Shown: positions 26,793-34,998 of the stretch, in pieces
Layout of the letters: each line of letters begins with the position of its first letter
How positions within the stretch are numbered: position 1 is the stretch's first letter
Origin: Clostridia bacterium
GTDB taxonomy: Bacteria > Bacillota_A > Clostridia > Oscillospirales > CAG-272
DNA length: 38,510 nucleotides
Direction: 5' to 3'
Assembly: GCA_017467205.1 (NCBI GenBank)
Contig: JAFTSQ010000006.1
Coordinates: 1-38,510 of the forward strand
Made by a program: the position numbers and the translations under genes
The notes under the pieces: model-generated
Seen by the model: the letters and a program-made list of their open reading frames with translations, nothing else
Databases searched by the model: none
Told to the model about the DNA's origin: nothing

Positions 26793-29131
26793 CGGATAAG
26801 GAAAATACAACAGAAAACATCACGGGGCTTACCGCCGAGGAGGTGGCGAGGCTCGCTTCGGAGGGGCACTCAAATAAGACCAACGAGAAGAGCGGAAAGA
26901 GCTATCTTGAGATAGTGCTCACCAACCTTCTGACATTCTTTAATATGATATGGGCGATAGTTGCCGCCCTTCTGATAATCTTCAGAAGCCCCGGCGACCT
27001 CACCTTCCTCTTCGTCGTAGTACCCAACATTCTCATAGCCACCGTGCTTGAGATAAGGGCGAAGCGCGCGGTCGAAAAGCTTGCGGTCACCACCGCACCG
27101 CACACGAGCGTTCTGCGCGACGGCGAGCTCTTGACTATCAATAGCGAGGACGTCGTCCTCGGCGATATTATAAGAGTTGAGGTCGGTCAGCAGATACCTG
27201 CCGACGCAGTAGTTATCTCCGGCGTAGCCGAGGCGAACGAGAGCCTTCTCACCGGTGAATCCGACGCTATAAAGAAGGAGGCGGGCGACCGCCTGCTTGC
27301 AGGAAGCTTCGTAGTCAGCGGCGCGGTATACGCAAAGGTCACGGCAGTCGGCCGCGACAACTACGTATACAAGCTTGAAAAGGCGGCGCGCAACTTCAAA
27401 GCACCCGCGTCCAACCTTTTCAAAGAGCTCAATCGCCTTATAAAATACATAGGAATATTTATGGTTCCGATGGCGGTGGCGCTCTTCTTCTCAAATCTGC
27501 ACAGCTATGACGGTGACACCGCTGAGGCGGTTATTAAGACCTGCGGCTCAATTATCGGAATGATACCCGCGGGCATTTACCTGCTCGTTACCGTAACTCT
27601 TACACTCAGCGTTATAACGCTTTCGAGGCGCAACACGCTCGTTCAGGATATGTATTCTATCGAAATGCTCGCAAGTGCAGACGTCGTCTGCCTTGACAAG
27701 ACGGGCACGATAACCGACGGAACGATGTGCGTCCGCTCCTTTGAGGCGCTTGCCGATATGAGCGAGGATGAACTTCGCGCGGTAATGGCGGCGGTTGAGG
27801 GTGCTGAGGACAGCATAAACAACACCTCCCGCGCACTCATAGAATACTTCGGCAAGAGCACCGACAAAAAGATTAACGAAAAAATCCCATTCTCCTCAAA
27901 GAGAAAATACTCCGCCGTGGATATCGAGGGGCTCGGCGCTTACTCGATAGGCGCACCGCACTTCGTTAAGTGCGAGATTTCCGACTCGCTTGAAGAAAAG
28001 ATAGCCGCTCACGCAGCTCTCGGCGAGCGCGTGCTCGTTCTTGCAAGGCACGAGAGCCTTGCCTCTGACGGATATGCGGTTGCTATGATAGCAATATCCG
28101 ACAGAATAAGACCCAACGCCAAGGAAACTATTGAAAAATTCCAGCGCGACGACGTTACCGTCAAGATAATCTCCGGCGACCACGCCGCAACCGTTGCCAC
28201 TATGGCAAAGAGGGTTGGCGTTAAGGATGCCGACAAGTACGTTTCCTGCGAAAACCTTACGCCCGAGGAGCTTGAGGCTGTTGCCGAGGAGTACGCAGTT
28301 TTCGGACGCGTTACCCCCGAGCAGAAGGTTATCCTCGTCAAGAAGCTCCGCTCGCTCGGTCACACGGTTGCTATGACGGGCGACGGCGTTAACGACACCC
28401 TCGCTCTTAAGGAGAGCAACTGCGCCATTGCAATGGCGGACGGCAGCGAGGTTGCAAGAAAGATATCGCAGATAGTCCTCGGTGACTCCGACTTCAGCGC
28501 ACTGCCCGATATAGTAAGAGAGGGACGCCGCTGTATAAACAACGTTCGCCAATCCGCCTCGCTCTTCCTTATGAAGACTATTTTCACGATAGTTCTCTCG
28601 ATAATCGCCTGCGTAACCCTCAAGGGTTATCCCTTCCAGCCGCGAGAGCTTTTGATGTTAGAGCTTCTCGTTATCGGTATTCCGTCGGTTCTTCTGGCGC
28701 TTGAGCCGAATAACAACAGAATACAGGGCTCGTTCTTGAAAACGGTTATTATCAAGAGTATTCCGAGCGCACTCGCGCTTATCACGCCGGTCGCCGTGCT
28801 GATGGCGTTTGGCGCATTCGGTATAATAACCCAGAGCGAGAGAAACGCGATAGGTATGCTCGTTATAACCACTGTCGGTTGGACTAACCTTCTCTTCATC
28901 TGCCGCCCCTACTCGAAGTGGCGACTCTCGGTTGCGCTCATCTCGGCTGTGGGAATAGCGCTTGCGCTCTTCGTCACCACCGCGCTTATGGGCGATTACC
29001 TCGGCGTTATGAACGCGCTTACCAACGTCCCCGTTCTCGTCGGAGCAATAGGTCTTGGCGTTGGAGTTGCCGCGGTTATTCATTTCACGACAGACCTTAT
29101 AAAGTATATTAGAAAAAGAAGATCAGCATAA
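26789..29131 (+). CDS. P-type cation-transporting ATPase (CtpE/P2-like)
   Basis: This 780-residue pump has all catalytic P-type motifs: TGES (155-158) in the actuator domain, phosphorylated Asp303 in DKTGTITDG, and TGDGVNDTLALKESNCAIAM in the hinge. Hydrophobic helices are arranged 2+2+6. There is no heavy-metal-binding N-terminal domain and no CPC motif, so it is not a copper or zinc pump. The M4 motif reads PAGI (260-263), where calcium-type P2 pumps have PEGL, so the usual acidic ion ligand is missing. The overall form resembles the CtpE-like Ca2+/Mn2+ group. The start is the ATG at 26789-26791, overlapping the upstream stop; a longer open frame through the upstream gene is out of its frame and spurious. 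Confidence 0.92.
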   Translation: MTDKENTTENITGLTAEEVARLASEGHSNKTNEKSGKSYLEIVLTNLLTFFNMIWAIVAALLIIFRSPGDLTFLFVVVPNILIATVLEIRAKRAVEKLAVTTAPHTSVLRDGELLTINSEDVVLGDIIRVEVGQQIPADAVVISGVAEANESLLTGESDAIKKEAGDRLLAGSFVVSGAVYAKVTAVGRDNYVYKLEKAARNFKAPASNLFKELNRLIKYIGIFMVPMAVALFFSNLHSYDGDTAEAVIKTCGSIIGMIPAGIYLLVTVTLTLSVITLSRRNTLVQDMYSIEMLASADVVCLDKTGTITDGTMCVRSFEALADMSEDELRAVMAAVEGAEDSINNTSRALIEYFGKSTDKKINEKIPFSSKRKYSAVDIEGLGAYSIGAPHFVKCEISDSLEEKIAAHAALGERVLVLARHESLASDGYAVAMIAISDRIRPNAKETIEKFQRDDVTVKIISGDHAATVATMAKRVGVKDADKYVSCENLTPEELEAVAEEYAVFGRVTPEQKVILVKKLRSLGHTVAMTGDGVNDTLALKESNCAIAMADGSEVARKISQIVLGDSDFSALPDIVREGRRCINNVRQSASLFLMKTIFTIVLSIIACVTLKGYPFQPRELLMLELLVIGIPSVLLALEPNNNRIQGSFLKTVIIKSIPSALALITPVAVLMAFGAFGIITQSERNAIGMLVITTVGWTNLLFICRPYSKWRLSVALISAVGIALALFVTTALMGDYLGVMNALTNVPVLVGAIGLGVGVAAVIHFTTDLIKYIRKRRSA

Positions 29132-29137
29132 AGCAAT

Positions 29138-29173
29138 AAAAAACACTCCTTGGCGCGCCAAGGAGTGTTTTTT
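29138..29173. terminator. Bidirectional terminator between convergent genes
   Basis: AAAAAACACTCCTTGG is followed by a CGCG centre and then its complement, giving a fully self-complementary 36-nt stem with A-run and T-run flanks. It ends the P-type ATPase on plus and the first lipoprotein gene on minus. Confidence 0.9.
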
Positions 29174-29192
29174 ATATTCAACTTAGGACAAA

Positions 29193-30935
29193 TCAGTCCT
29201 TGAAGTCCTCGTACTGACGAACGAGGTTATCAAGCATATCCTGCTTGGTGGGATAAAGCTCTGCATAACGCTCGGACATATTCGTCATCATAAAGAGGTG
29301 TCTTTGAATGATGGTGTACCATCTTTCCTCGGATGCGTTTTCGTTAGTGGACATATAGAATACGCCCATTGCGTCCTCGAACGCCTTATCGAAGGAGGTA
29401 CGAACGTTGTAACGGATGTACTGAAGCATATACACGTTTCCGGGGCTACCGTCTGCAATTGCATACTGAAGCTGGTTGTCGTAGTAGGAGTTCAGTATAT
29501 CGGTGGAGTTGAGCGAGAGGTAGTTGAGGAATGCTGTGCACTGGCTGAACTTGGTTGTTGATGCGGAAATTGCGCCGCAACGGCCGATATTATGTATCTG
29601 GGTAAGATACTGGTCGTCAGAGCCATCTCTGTAAAGCGGAACGGGAACAACGCCGAAGCCGTAGCCCTTGGAGGGATCGTCAACGCTCGATGCGTCCTTC
29701 ATTGCCTGATACTCGGGATACTCGAGCGAGCCAACGCAAATGATGCCGCCGAAGAGAATGTGATTCTTCGCAAATCTGTTACGGATAGCCTGACCTGCAT
29801 CCTCGCCGTAATTAGCACCCTCGACGTTATTGACCGAGATTACGCCCTCGGAGTTGAAGAGGTCGTAAAGCGCGTCGGTAAGGCTGCAAAGGTCGGCGTT
29901 AGTCGGCGGATAGTAGTACTTGTAATCATTATTGTCGTAGTCCCAATCTCTGTGAATAACTACGACGGAGGAGGTGTAAACAAGACCGGTTGCGGGAAGA
30001 CCGGAGTAGTTGGAGATTGCAAATCCGAGCCTGTCGTCGTGAATGCTCTTTGCAGCACCCGTACCGTCGGACTTGTAGATTGCCGAGCAGTAAGCAGCCA
30101 TCTTGGTGTAGGTCCACTTATTCTGCTTAACCATCTCGTAGAAGTCGTTAACGTCAAAGTTACCGTCGCCGTTGTAATCAGCCGCCTCGCCCTCTACCTG
30201 TTTTATAACGGTATTGAGCATACTGATATTTACGGGAACAACCAAGAATGCACGGATAAGGTCGGTGAAATAGTCGGATGCGAGTATGTACATCTTGAAC
30301 TTGGAAAGGGTCAAGGAGGTCATATACTCGTACATATATCCCTCACCTGTGTCCTCACCGTTGAACGCGCGACCGACAAACTCGAAATAGTTCGTACCGC
30401 GTGCTTCGGTAGCCTTAAGGTTAGCGAAAGCACCGAGGAGCGAGCAGGCAACCATATCGTAAACGAAATTGCAGTACATATCGGGAGCGTCTGCGTCACC
30501 CGACTTGGTCTGCTCGGTTATTCTGTCGATGTTGCCGCCCCAGCCGTAGCCCGCAGAATCAGGCCAGTAGTCGTAATCAACCGAAACCTTGGTCTTCTGC
30601 TCTGCAACTATATTTCTTAATCTGATGTCATTGTCTATATCCGAGTGCGCGCTGTCATCCTCGCCTGCCATATATCTCTTACAGCGGGAAGGAAGCTCCT
30701 GACCGTTAGAGTTATTGGTCATCTGGAAGAAGAGGCTCGTGGTATCCCAGTCGTATTCCTCGCCGCCCTCGTCGCCGCCTTCTGTATCGATGCTACCGCC
30801 GTCGCCCTTGCCGTCGTCGCCGGTGTCGCCGGTGTCGCCGTTGTTTTCTCCACCGCCGCCACAGGATGCAAGCACGAAGGTCGAGCCAAGAAGCATCGTT
30901 ATTGCAAGAAGCAAACAGATAATTCTCTTACTCAT
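29193..30935 (-). CDS. Solute-binding lipoprotein, tandem paralog 1
   Basis: This 580-residue protein starts with a lipoprotein signal peptide; the lipobox is LASC with Cys25 as lipid anchor. A Gly/Asp/Glu-rich linker (about 26-60) precedes the conserved domain starting EYDWDTTSLFFQM. It contains an EF-hand/dockerin-like loop DYNGDGNFDVND (253-264) followed by NKWTYTKMAAY, an arrangement seen in extracellular sugar-binding proteins of Gram-positive bacteria. I infer a type 1 solute-binding protein of an ABC importer; the ligand is unknown. It has the most changes near the C-terminus (MSTNENASEERWYT). The start is the ATG at 30933-30935; AAAGGA lies upstream. No permease gene is adjacent. Confidence 0.8.
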   Translation of the reverse strand: MSKRIICLLLAITMLLGSTFVLASCGGGGENNGDTGDTGDDGKGDGGSIDTEGGDEGGEEYDWDTTSLFFQMTNNSNGQELPSRCKRYMAGEDDSAHSDIDNDIRLRNIVAEQKTKVSVDYDYWPDSAGYGWGGNIDRITEQTKSGDADAPDMYCNFVYDMVACSLLGAFANLKATEARGTNYFEFVGRAFNGEDTGEGYMYEYMTSLTLSKFKMYILASDYFTDLIRAFLVVPVNISMLNTVIKQVEGEAADYNGDGNFDVNDFYEMVKQNKWTYTKMAAYCSAIYKSDGTGAAKSIHDDRLGFAISNYSGLPATGLVYTSSVVVIHRDWDYDNNDYKYYYPPTNADLCSLTDALYDLFNSEGVISVNNVEGANYGEDAGQAIRNRFAKNHILFGGIICVGSLEYPEYQAMKDASSVDDPSKGYGFGVVPVPLYRDGSDDQYLTQIHNIGRCGAISASTTKFSQCTAFLNYLSLNSTDILNSYYDNQLQYAIADGSPGNVYMLQYIRYNVRTSFDKAFEDAMGVFYMSTNENASEERWYTIIQRHLFMMTNMSERYAELYPTKQDMLDNLVRQYEDFKD

Positions 30936-30983
30936 TTGGAAAATATCCTTTCGCAAAAAAACTTGTTTTATAATACCAGGCTT

Positions 30984-31012
30984 ATGATACCATACGCGCC
31001 CCAAAAAGTCAA
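30984..31012 (-). promoter_or_regulatory. Promoter of lipoprotein paralog 1
   Basis: Minus strand TTGACT (31007-31012), 17-bp spacer, TATCAT (30984-30989) with an extended TGG. The spacer contains GCGCGTATGG, much like the promoter of paralog 2. Confidence 0.65.
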
Positions 31013-31022
31013 GCATCTACGT

Positions 31023-31055
31023 AAAAAGGTCGCCGCAGTCAACTGCGGCGACCTT
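31023..31055 (-). terminator. Terminator of lipoprotein paralog 2
   Basis: AAGGTCGCCGCAGT and ACTGCGGCGACCTT form a 14-bp stem with a 2-nt formal loop (31026-31055), followed on the minus strand by a T-run. It lies about 35 nt past the paralog 2 stop, so each gene is transcribed separately. Confidence 0.85.
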
Positions 31056-31090
31056 CTATTAAAGCTTAAGATTCTAATCCTATCGAAGAA

Positions 31091-32833
31091 TTAGTCCTTG
31101 AAGTCCTCGTACTGCTTAACAAGGTTATCAAGTTGATCCTTCTTAACAGGATAAAGCTCCTCGTAACGCTCAGCCATATTAGTCATCATGAAGCCTGCGT
31201 CCTGAAGGATGGTGTGCCATCTTTCTCTGAACGCGTTCTCGTTAGATGTCTGATAGAATACGCCCATTGCGTCCTCGAATGCCTTATCGAAGGAGGTACG
31301 AACGTTGTAACGGATGTACTGAAGCATATATACGTTTCCGGGGCTACCGTCTGCAATTGCATACTGGAGCTGGTTGTCGTAGTAGGAGTTCAGTATATCG
31401 GTCGAGTTGAGCGAGAGGTAGTTGAGGAATGCGGAGCACTGGCTGAACTTGGTGGTTGCAGCAGAGATTGCGCCGCAGCGTCCAACGTTGTGGATCTGGG
31501 TAAGATAACGGTCATCGGAATTATCTCTGTAAAGCGGAACGGGAACAACGCCGAAGCCGTAGCCCTTGGAGGGATCGTCAACGCTCGATGCATCCTTCAT
31601 CGTCTGATACTCGGAGGACTCAAGAGAGCCTACGCAGATGATGTTACCGAAGAGAACGTGGTTACCCGAGAATCTAACACGAATAGCCTGAGTTGCGTTC
31701 TCACCGTACTTAGCCGCATCAGCCTCGCTTACGGTTATAACACCCTCGGAGTTGAAGAGAGTGTAAAGCGCGTCTGCAAGGTCGCCAAGCTCGGTGTTGG
31801 TTTCAGGATAGTAGTAGTTATAATCGTTCTTGTCGTAGTCCCAATCTCTGTGAATAACTACAACAGAGGAGGTGTAAACAAGACCGGTTGCGGGAAGACC
31901 CGAAGCGGATCCGATAGCAAATCCAACTCTATCGTCGTGAATGCTCTTTGCAGCACCCGTACCGTCGGACTTGTAGATTGCCGAGCAGTAAGCAGCCATC
32001 TTGGTGTAGGTCCACTTATTCTGCTTAACCATCTCGTAGAAGTCGTTAACGTCGTAAACGCCGTCGCCGTTGTAGTCAGCTGCGTCACCCTCTACCTGCT
32101 GGAGAACGGTGTTAAGCATGCTGATGTTTACGGGGATTGTGAGGAATGCACGAACGAGGTCGATGAAATAGTCGGATGCGAGTATGTACATCTTGAACTT
32201 GGAAAGCGTCAAGGAGGTCATATACTCGTACATATAACCTTCACCGGTGTCCTCACCGTTGAACTCACGACCAACGAACGTGAAATAGTTCGTGCCGCGT
32301 GCTTCGGTAGCCTTAAGGTTAGCGAAAGCACCGAGGAGCGAGCAAGCAACCATATCGTAAATCATATTGCAGTAGAAATCGGGAGCATCTGCGTCACCCG
32401 ACTTAGTCTGCTCGGTGATTCTGTCAACGTTGCTACCCCAGCCGTAACCGCCGGTATTGGGCCAGTAAGCATAGTCAACGTCAACCTTGGTCTTCTGCTC
32501 TGCAACTATGTTTCTTGCTCTGATGTCGTTGTCAAGGTCAGTAACTGCGGTATCGTCCTCACCTGCCATGTATCTCTTACAGCCGGGAGCAAGCTCCTGA
32601 GCAGCATTGTTATCATGGACCATCTGGAAATAGAGGCTGGTGGTATCCCAGTCGTATTCCTCACCGGCGTTTCCGCCGCCGGGAGTGTCGACGTTGCCAC
32701 CGCCACCGCCGCCGTTTTCGTTGCCGCCGTTGTCGTCGCCGTTATCTCCACCGCCGCCGCAGGAAGCAAGCACGAGCATCGAGCCAAGAAGCATCGTTAT
32801 TGCAAGAAGCAAACAGATAATTCTCTTACTCAT
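31091..32833 (-). CDS. Solute-binding lipoprotein, tandem paralog 2
   Basis: The same 580-residue architecture as its neighbours: signal peptide MSKRIICLLL with the LASC lipobox, a Gly/Asn-rich linker (GGGGDNGDDNGGNENGGG), then the solute-binding domain with the DYNGDGVYDVND loop. It is the most diverged of the four: WPNTGGYGW replaces WPDSAGYGW, FYCNMIYD replaces MYCNFVYD, the 350-370 region has SEADAAKYGENATQ, and the C-terminus ends LVKQYEDFKD. These changes cluster where ligand contacts could lie, so a different ligand is plausible. The leader bases before its ATG (32831-32833) are the same as for paralog 1 (AAAGGATATTTTCCAA). Confidence 0.8.
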   Translation of the reverse strand: MSKRIICLLLAITMLLGSMLVLASCGGGGDNGDDNGGNENGGGGGGNVDTPGGGNAGEEYDWDTTSLYFQMVHDNNAAQELAPGCKRYMAGEDDTAVTDLDNDIRARNIVAEQKTKVDVDYAYWPNTGGYGWGSNVDRITEQTKSGDADAPDFYCNMIYDMVACSLLGAFANLKATEARGTNYFTFVGREFNGEDTGEGYMYEYMTSLTLSKFKMYILASDYFIDLVRAFLTIPVNISMLNTVLQQVEGDAADYNGDGVYDVNDFYEMVKQNKWTYTKMAAYCSAIYKSDGTGAAKSIHDDRVGFAIGSASGLPATGLVYTSSVVVIHRDWDYDKNDYNYYYPETNTELGDLADALYTLFNSEGVITVSEADAAKYGENATQAIRVRFSGNHVLFGNIICVGSLESSEYQTMKDASSVDDPSKGYGFGVVPVPLYRDNSDDRYLTQIHNVGRCGAISAATTKFSQCSAFLNYLSLNSTDILNSYYDNQLQYAIADGSPGNVYMLQYIRYNVRTSFDKAFEDAMGVFYQTSNENAFRERWHTILQDAGFMMTNMAERYEELYPVKKDQLDNLVKQYEDFKD

Positions 32834-32869
32834 TTGGAAAATATCCTTTCTTAAAAAATTATTTACTTT

Positions 32870-32898
32870 ATAATACCACACGCGCACTCTTAAGTCAA
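32870..32898 (-). promoter_or_regulatory. Promoter of lipoprotein paralog 2
   Basis: Minus strand TTGACT (32893-32898), 17-bp spacer containing GCGCGTGTGG, TATTAT (32870-32875). Layout and spacer sequence match the paralog 1 promoter. Confidence 0.65.
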
Positions 32899-32936
32899 GT
32901 TTATTTTATAAACAGAAGGCTTTTTTGTTATAGTGC

Positions 32937-32967
32937 GCAAAATATTCCGCCGCCGTTTGTGAATATT
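32937..32967 (-). terminator. Possible weak terminator after paralog 3
   Basis: A GAATATT/AATATTC stem of 7 bp around a 13-nt GC-rich loop is followed by TTTT on the minus strand. It lies about 85 nt past the paralog 3 stop. The stem is A/T-rich, so strength is doubtful. A GACTGA/TCAGTC repeat also spans the stop codon itself. Confidence 0.3.
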
Positions 32968-33050
32968 CGACAATAAATAAAATCACAGACAGCGCTATCG
33001 AGATAAGTTGAGAGGCATATAACGCGAAAATTCTCTGACTGATTAAAGTA

Positions 33051-34793
33051 TCAGTCCTTGAAGTCCTCATACTGACGCACAAGGTTTGCAAGCATATCCT
33101 GCTTGGAGGGGTTGAGCTCTTGGTAACGCTCTGCCATATTAGTCATCATAAAGTTATACTGCATAAGGATAGAATGCCATCTTTCCTTGGATGCGTTCTC
33201 GTTAGAGGTCTGATAGAATACACCCATTGCATCCTCGAACGCCTTGTCGAAGGAGGTACGAACGTTATAGCGGATGTACTGAAGCATATATACGTTACCC
33301 GCGCTACCGTCTGCTACCGCATACTGAAGCTGATTATCGTAGTAGGAATTCAGTATATCGGTGGAGTTGAGCGAGAGGTAGTTGAGGAATGCTGTGCACT
33401 GGCTGAACTTGGTGGTTGCAGCGGAGATTGCGCCGCAGCGTCCAACGTTGTGGATCTGGGTGAGATAACGGTCCTCGGAATTATCTCTGTAAAGCGGAAC
33501 AGGAACAACGCCGAAGCCGTAGCCCTTGGAGGGGTCGTCAACGCTCGATGCGTCCTTCATTGACTGGTATTCCTGATACTCAAGAGAGCCAACGCAAATG
33601 ATACCGCCGAAGAGAATGTGGTTATCCGCAAATCTGTTACGGATAGCCTGACCTGCATCCTCACCGTAGGTCGCGCCGTCAGTATCGTTGAGCGAGATTA
33701 CGCCCTCGGAGTTGAAGAGGGTGTAGAGCGCGCTCGCAAGGTTGCCGAGGTCGGTATTGGTGTCCGGATAATAATAGGAGTAATCGTTTTTGTCATAGTC
33801 CCAATCTCTGTGAATAATTACAACAGAGGAGGTGTAAACAAGACCGGTTGCGGGAAGACCGGATGAGCCGGAAATCGCAAAGCCGAGCTTGTCGTCGTGA
33901 ATGCTCTTGGCAGCACCCGTACCGTCGGACTTGTAGATCGCCGAGCAGTAAGCCGCCATCTTCGTGTAGGTCCACTTGTTCTGCTTAACCATTTCATAGA
34001 AGTCGTTAACATCGTAAACGCCGTCGCCGTTATAATCGGCTGCGTCACCCTCTACCTGTTCTATAACAGTGTTGAGCATACTGATATTTACGGGAACAAC
34101 CAGGAATGCACGGATAAGGTCTGTGAAGTAGTCGGATGCGAGTATGTACATCTTGAACTTGGAAAGGGTAAGCGAGGTCATATATTCGTACATATAACCC
34201 TCACCGGTGTCCTCGCCGTTGAACGCGCGACCGACAAACTCGAAATAGTTCGTGCCGCGTGCTTCGGTAGCCTTAAGGTTAGCAAAAGCACCGAGAAGCG
34301 AGCAAGCAACCATATCGTAAACGAAATTGCAGTACATATCGGGAGCGTCTGCGTCACCCGACTTAGTCTGCTCGGTGATTCTGTCGATATTGCCGCCCCA
34401 GCCGTAGCCCGCAGAGTCCGGCCAGTAGTCGTAATCGACCGTAACCTTGGTTTTCGCTTCTGCGAGTATGTTTCTTGCTCTGATATCGTTATCGAGGTCG
34501 GTAACCGCGCTCTCATCCTCGCCTGCCATATATCTCTTACAGCCCGAGGGAAGCTCCTGACTGTTAGAGTTATTGGACATCTGGAAGAAGAGGCTCGTGG
34601 TATCCCAGTCGTATTCCTCGCCGCCCTCGTCGCCGCCTTCTGTGTCAAGGCTGCCGCCGTCGCCCTCACCCGAGCCGTCGCCCGAGCCGTCGCCGTCGGT
34701 GTTATCTCCACCGCCACCGCAGGAGGCAAGCACGAAGGTTGAGCCAAGAAGCATCATTATTGCGAGAAGCAAACAGATAATTCTCTTACTCAT
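33051..34793 (-). CDS. Solute-binding lipoprotein, tandem paralog 3
   Basis: 580 residues with the same signal peptide and LASC lipobox as paralogs 1 and 2. The linker is Gly/Asp/Ser-rich with repeated GDGSG units and ends SLDTEGGDEGGEEYDWD, nearly as in paralog 1. The domain matches paralog 1 through GTNYFEFVGRAFNG and YFTDLIRAFLVVP, but later follows paralog 2 (RYLTQIHNVGRCGAISAATTKFSQC). That patchwork suggests recombination between copies. Unique changes include AVADGSAGN and ASKERWHSILMQYN. The start is the ATG at 34791-34793, with AGAAAGGA upstream. Confidence 0.8.
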   Translation of the reverse strand: MSKRIICLLLAIMMLLGSTFVLASCGGGGDNTDGDGSGDGSGEGDGGSLDTEGGDEGGEEYDWDTTSLFFQMSNNSNSQELPSGCKRYMAGEDESAVTDLDNDIRARNILAEAKTKVTVDYDYWPDSAGYGWGGNIDRITEQTKSGDADAPDMYCNFVYDMVACSLLGAFANLKATEARGTNYFEFVGRAFNGEDTGEGYMYEYMTSLTLSKFKMYILASDYFTDLIRAFLVVPVNISMLNTVIEQVEGDAADYNGDGVYDVNDFYEMVKQNKWTYTKMAAYCSAIYKSDGTGAAKSIHDDKLGFAISGSSGLPATGLVYTSSVVIIHRDWDYDKNDYSYYYPDTNTDLGNLASALYTLFNSEGVISLNDTDGATYGEDAGQAIRNRFADNHILFGGIICVGSLEYQEYQSMKDASSVDDPSKGYGFGVVPVPLYRDNSEDRYLTQIHNVGRCGAISAATTKFSQCTAFLNYLSLNSTDILNSYYDNQLQYAVADGSAGNVYMLQYIRYNVRTSFDKAFEDAMGVFYQTSNENASKERWHSILMQYNFMMTNMAERYQELNPSKQDMLANLVRQYEDFKD

Positions 34794-34846
34794 ACTTTTT
34801 CCTTTCTTGTAAATTTATTTTTGTAAATACAGTCTTTTCCAATACA

Positions 34847-34875
34847 ATGTTAACACACACAGCCTCATTATTCAA
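34847..34875 (-). promoter_or_regulatory. Promoter of lipoprotein paralog 3 (probable)
   Basis: Minus strand TTGAAT (34870-34875), 17-bp spacer, TAACAT (34847-34852). It is weaker than the promoters of paralogs 1 and 2. Confidence 0.45.
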
Positions 34876-34950
34876 TGCACATTTTGTGAACAAAGATATT
34901 TCGGCAATTGTGCGCAAAACGGCGCGGCGCGATTTATGAGTAATCACTAA

Positions 34951-34981
34951 AATAAAGAGCGCGACCGCACGGGTCGCGCTC
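34951..34981 (-). terminator. Terminator of lipoprotein paralog 4
   Basis: GAGCGCGACC and GGTCGCGCTC (34957-34981) form a 10-bp stem with a 5-nt loop, followed on the minus strand by TTTATTTT. It lies 17 nt past the paralog 4 stop. Confidence 0.85.
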
Positions 34982-34998
34982 AGGTATTAAACTAAAGA

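Noticed and set aside
31133..32854. Long plus-strand open frames opposite the lipoprotein genes
   Set aside because: The same shadow appears opposite all four copies, as expected from their shared sequence. The minus-strand frames have signal peptides and ribosome sites.
32906..33091. 61-codon minus-strand frame with a hydrophobic stretch after lipoprotein paralog 3
   Set aside because: It starts inside paralog 3 without a ribosome site and runs through a hairpin region. A small membrane protein cannot be excluded but is unsupported.
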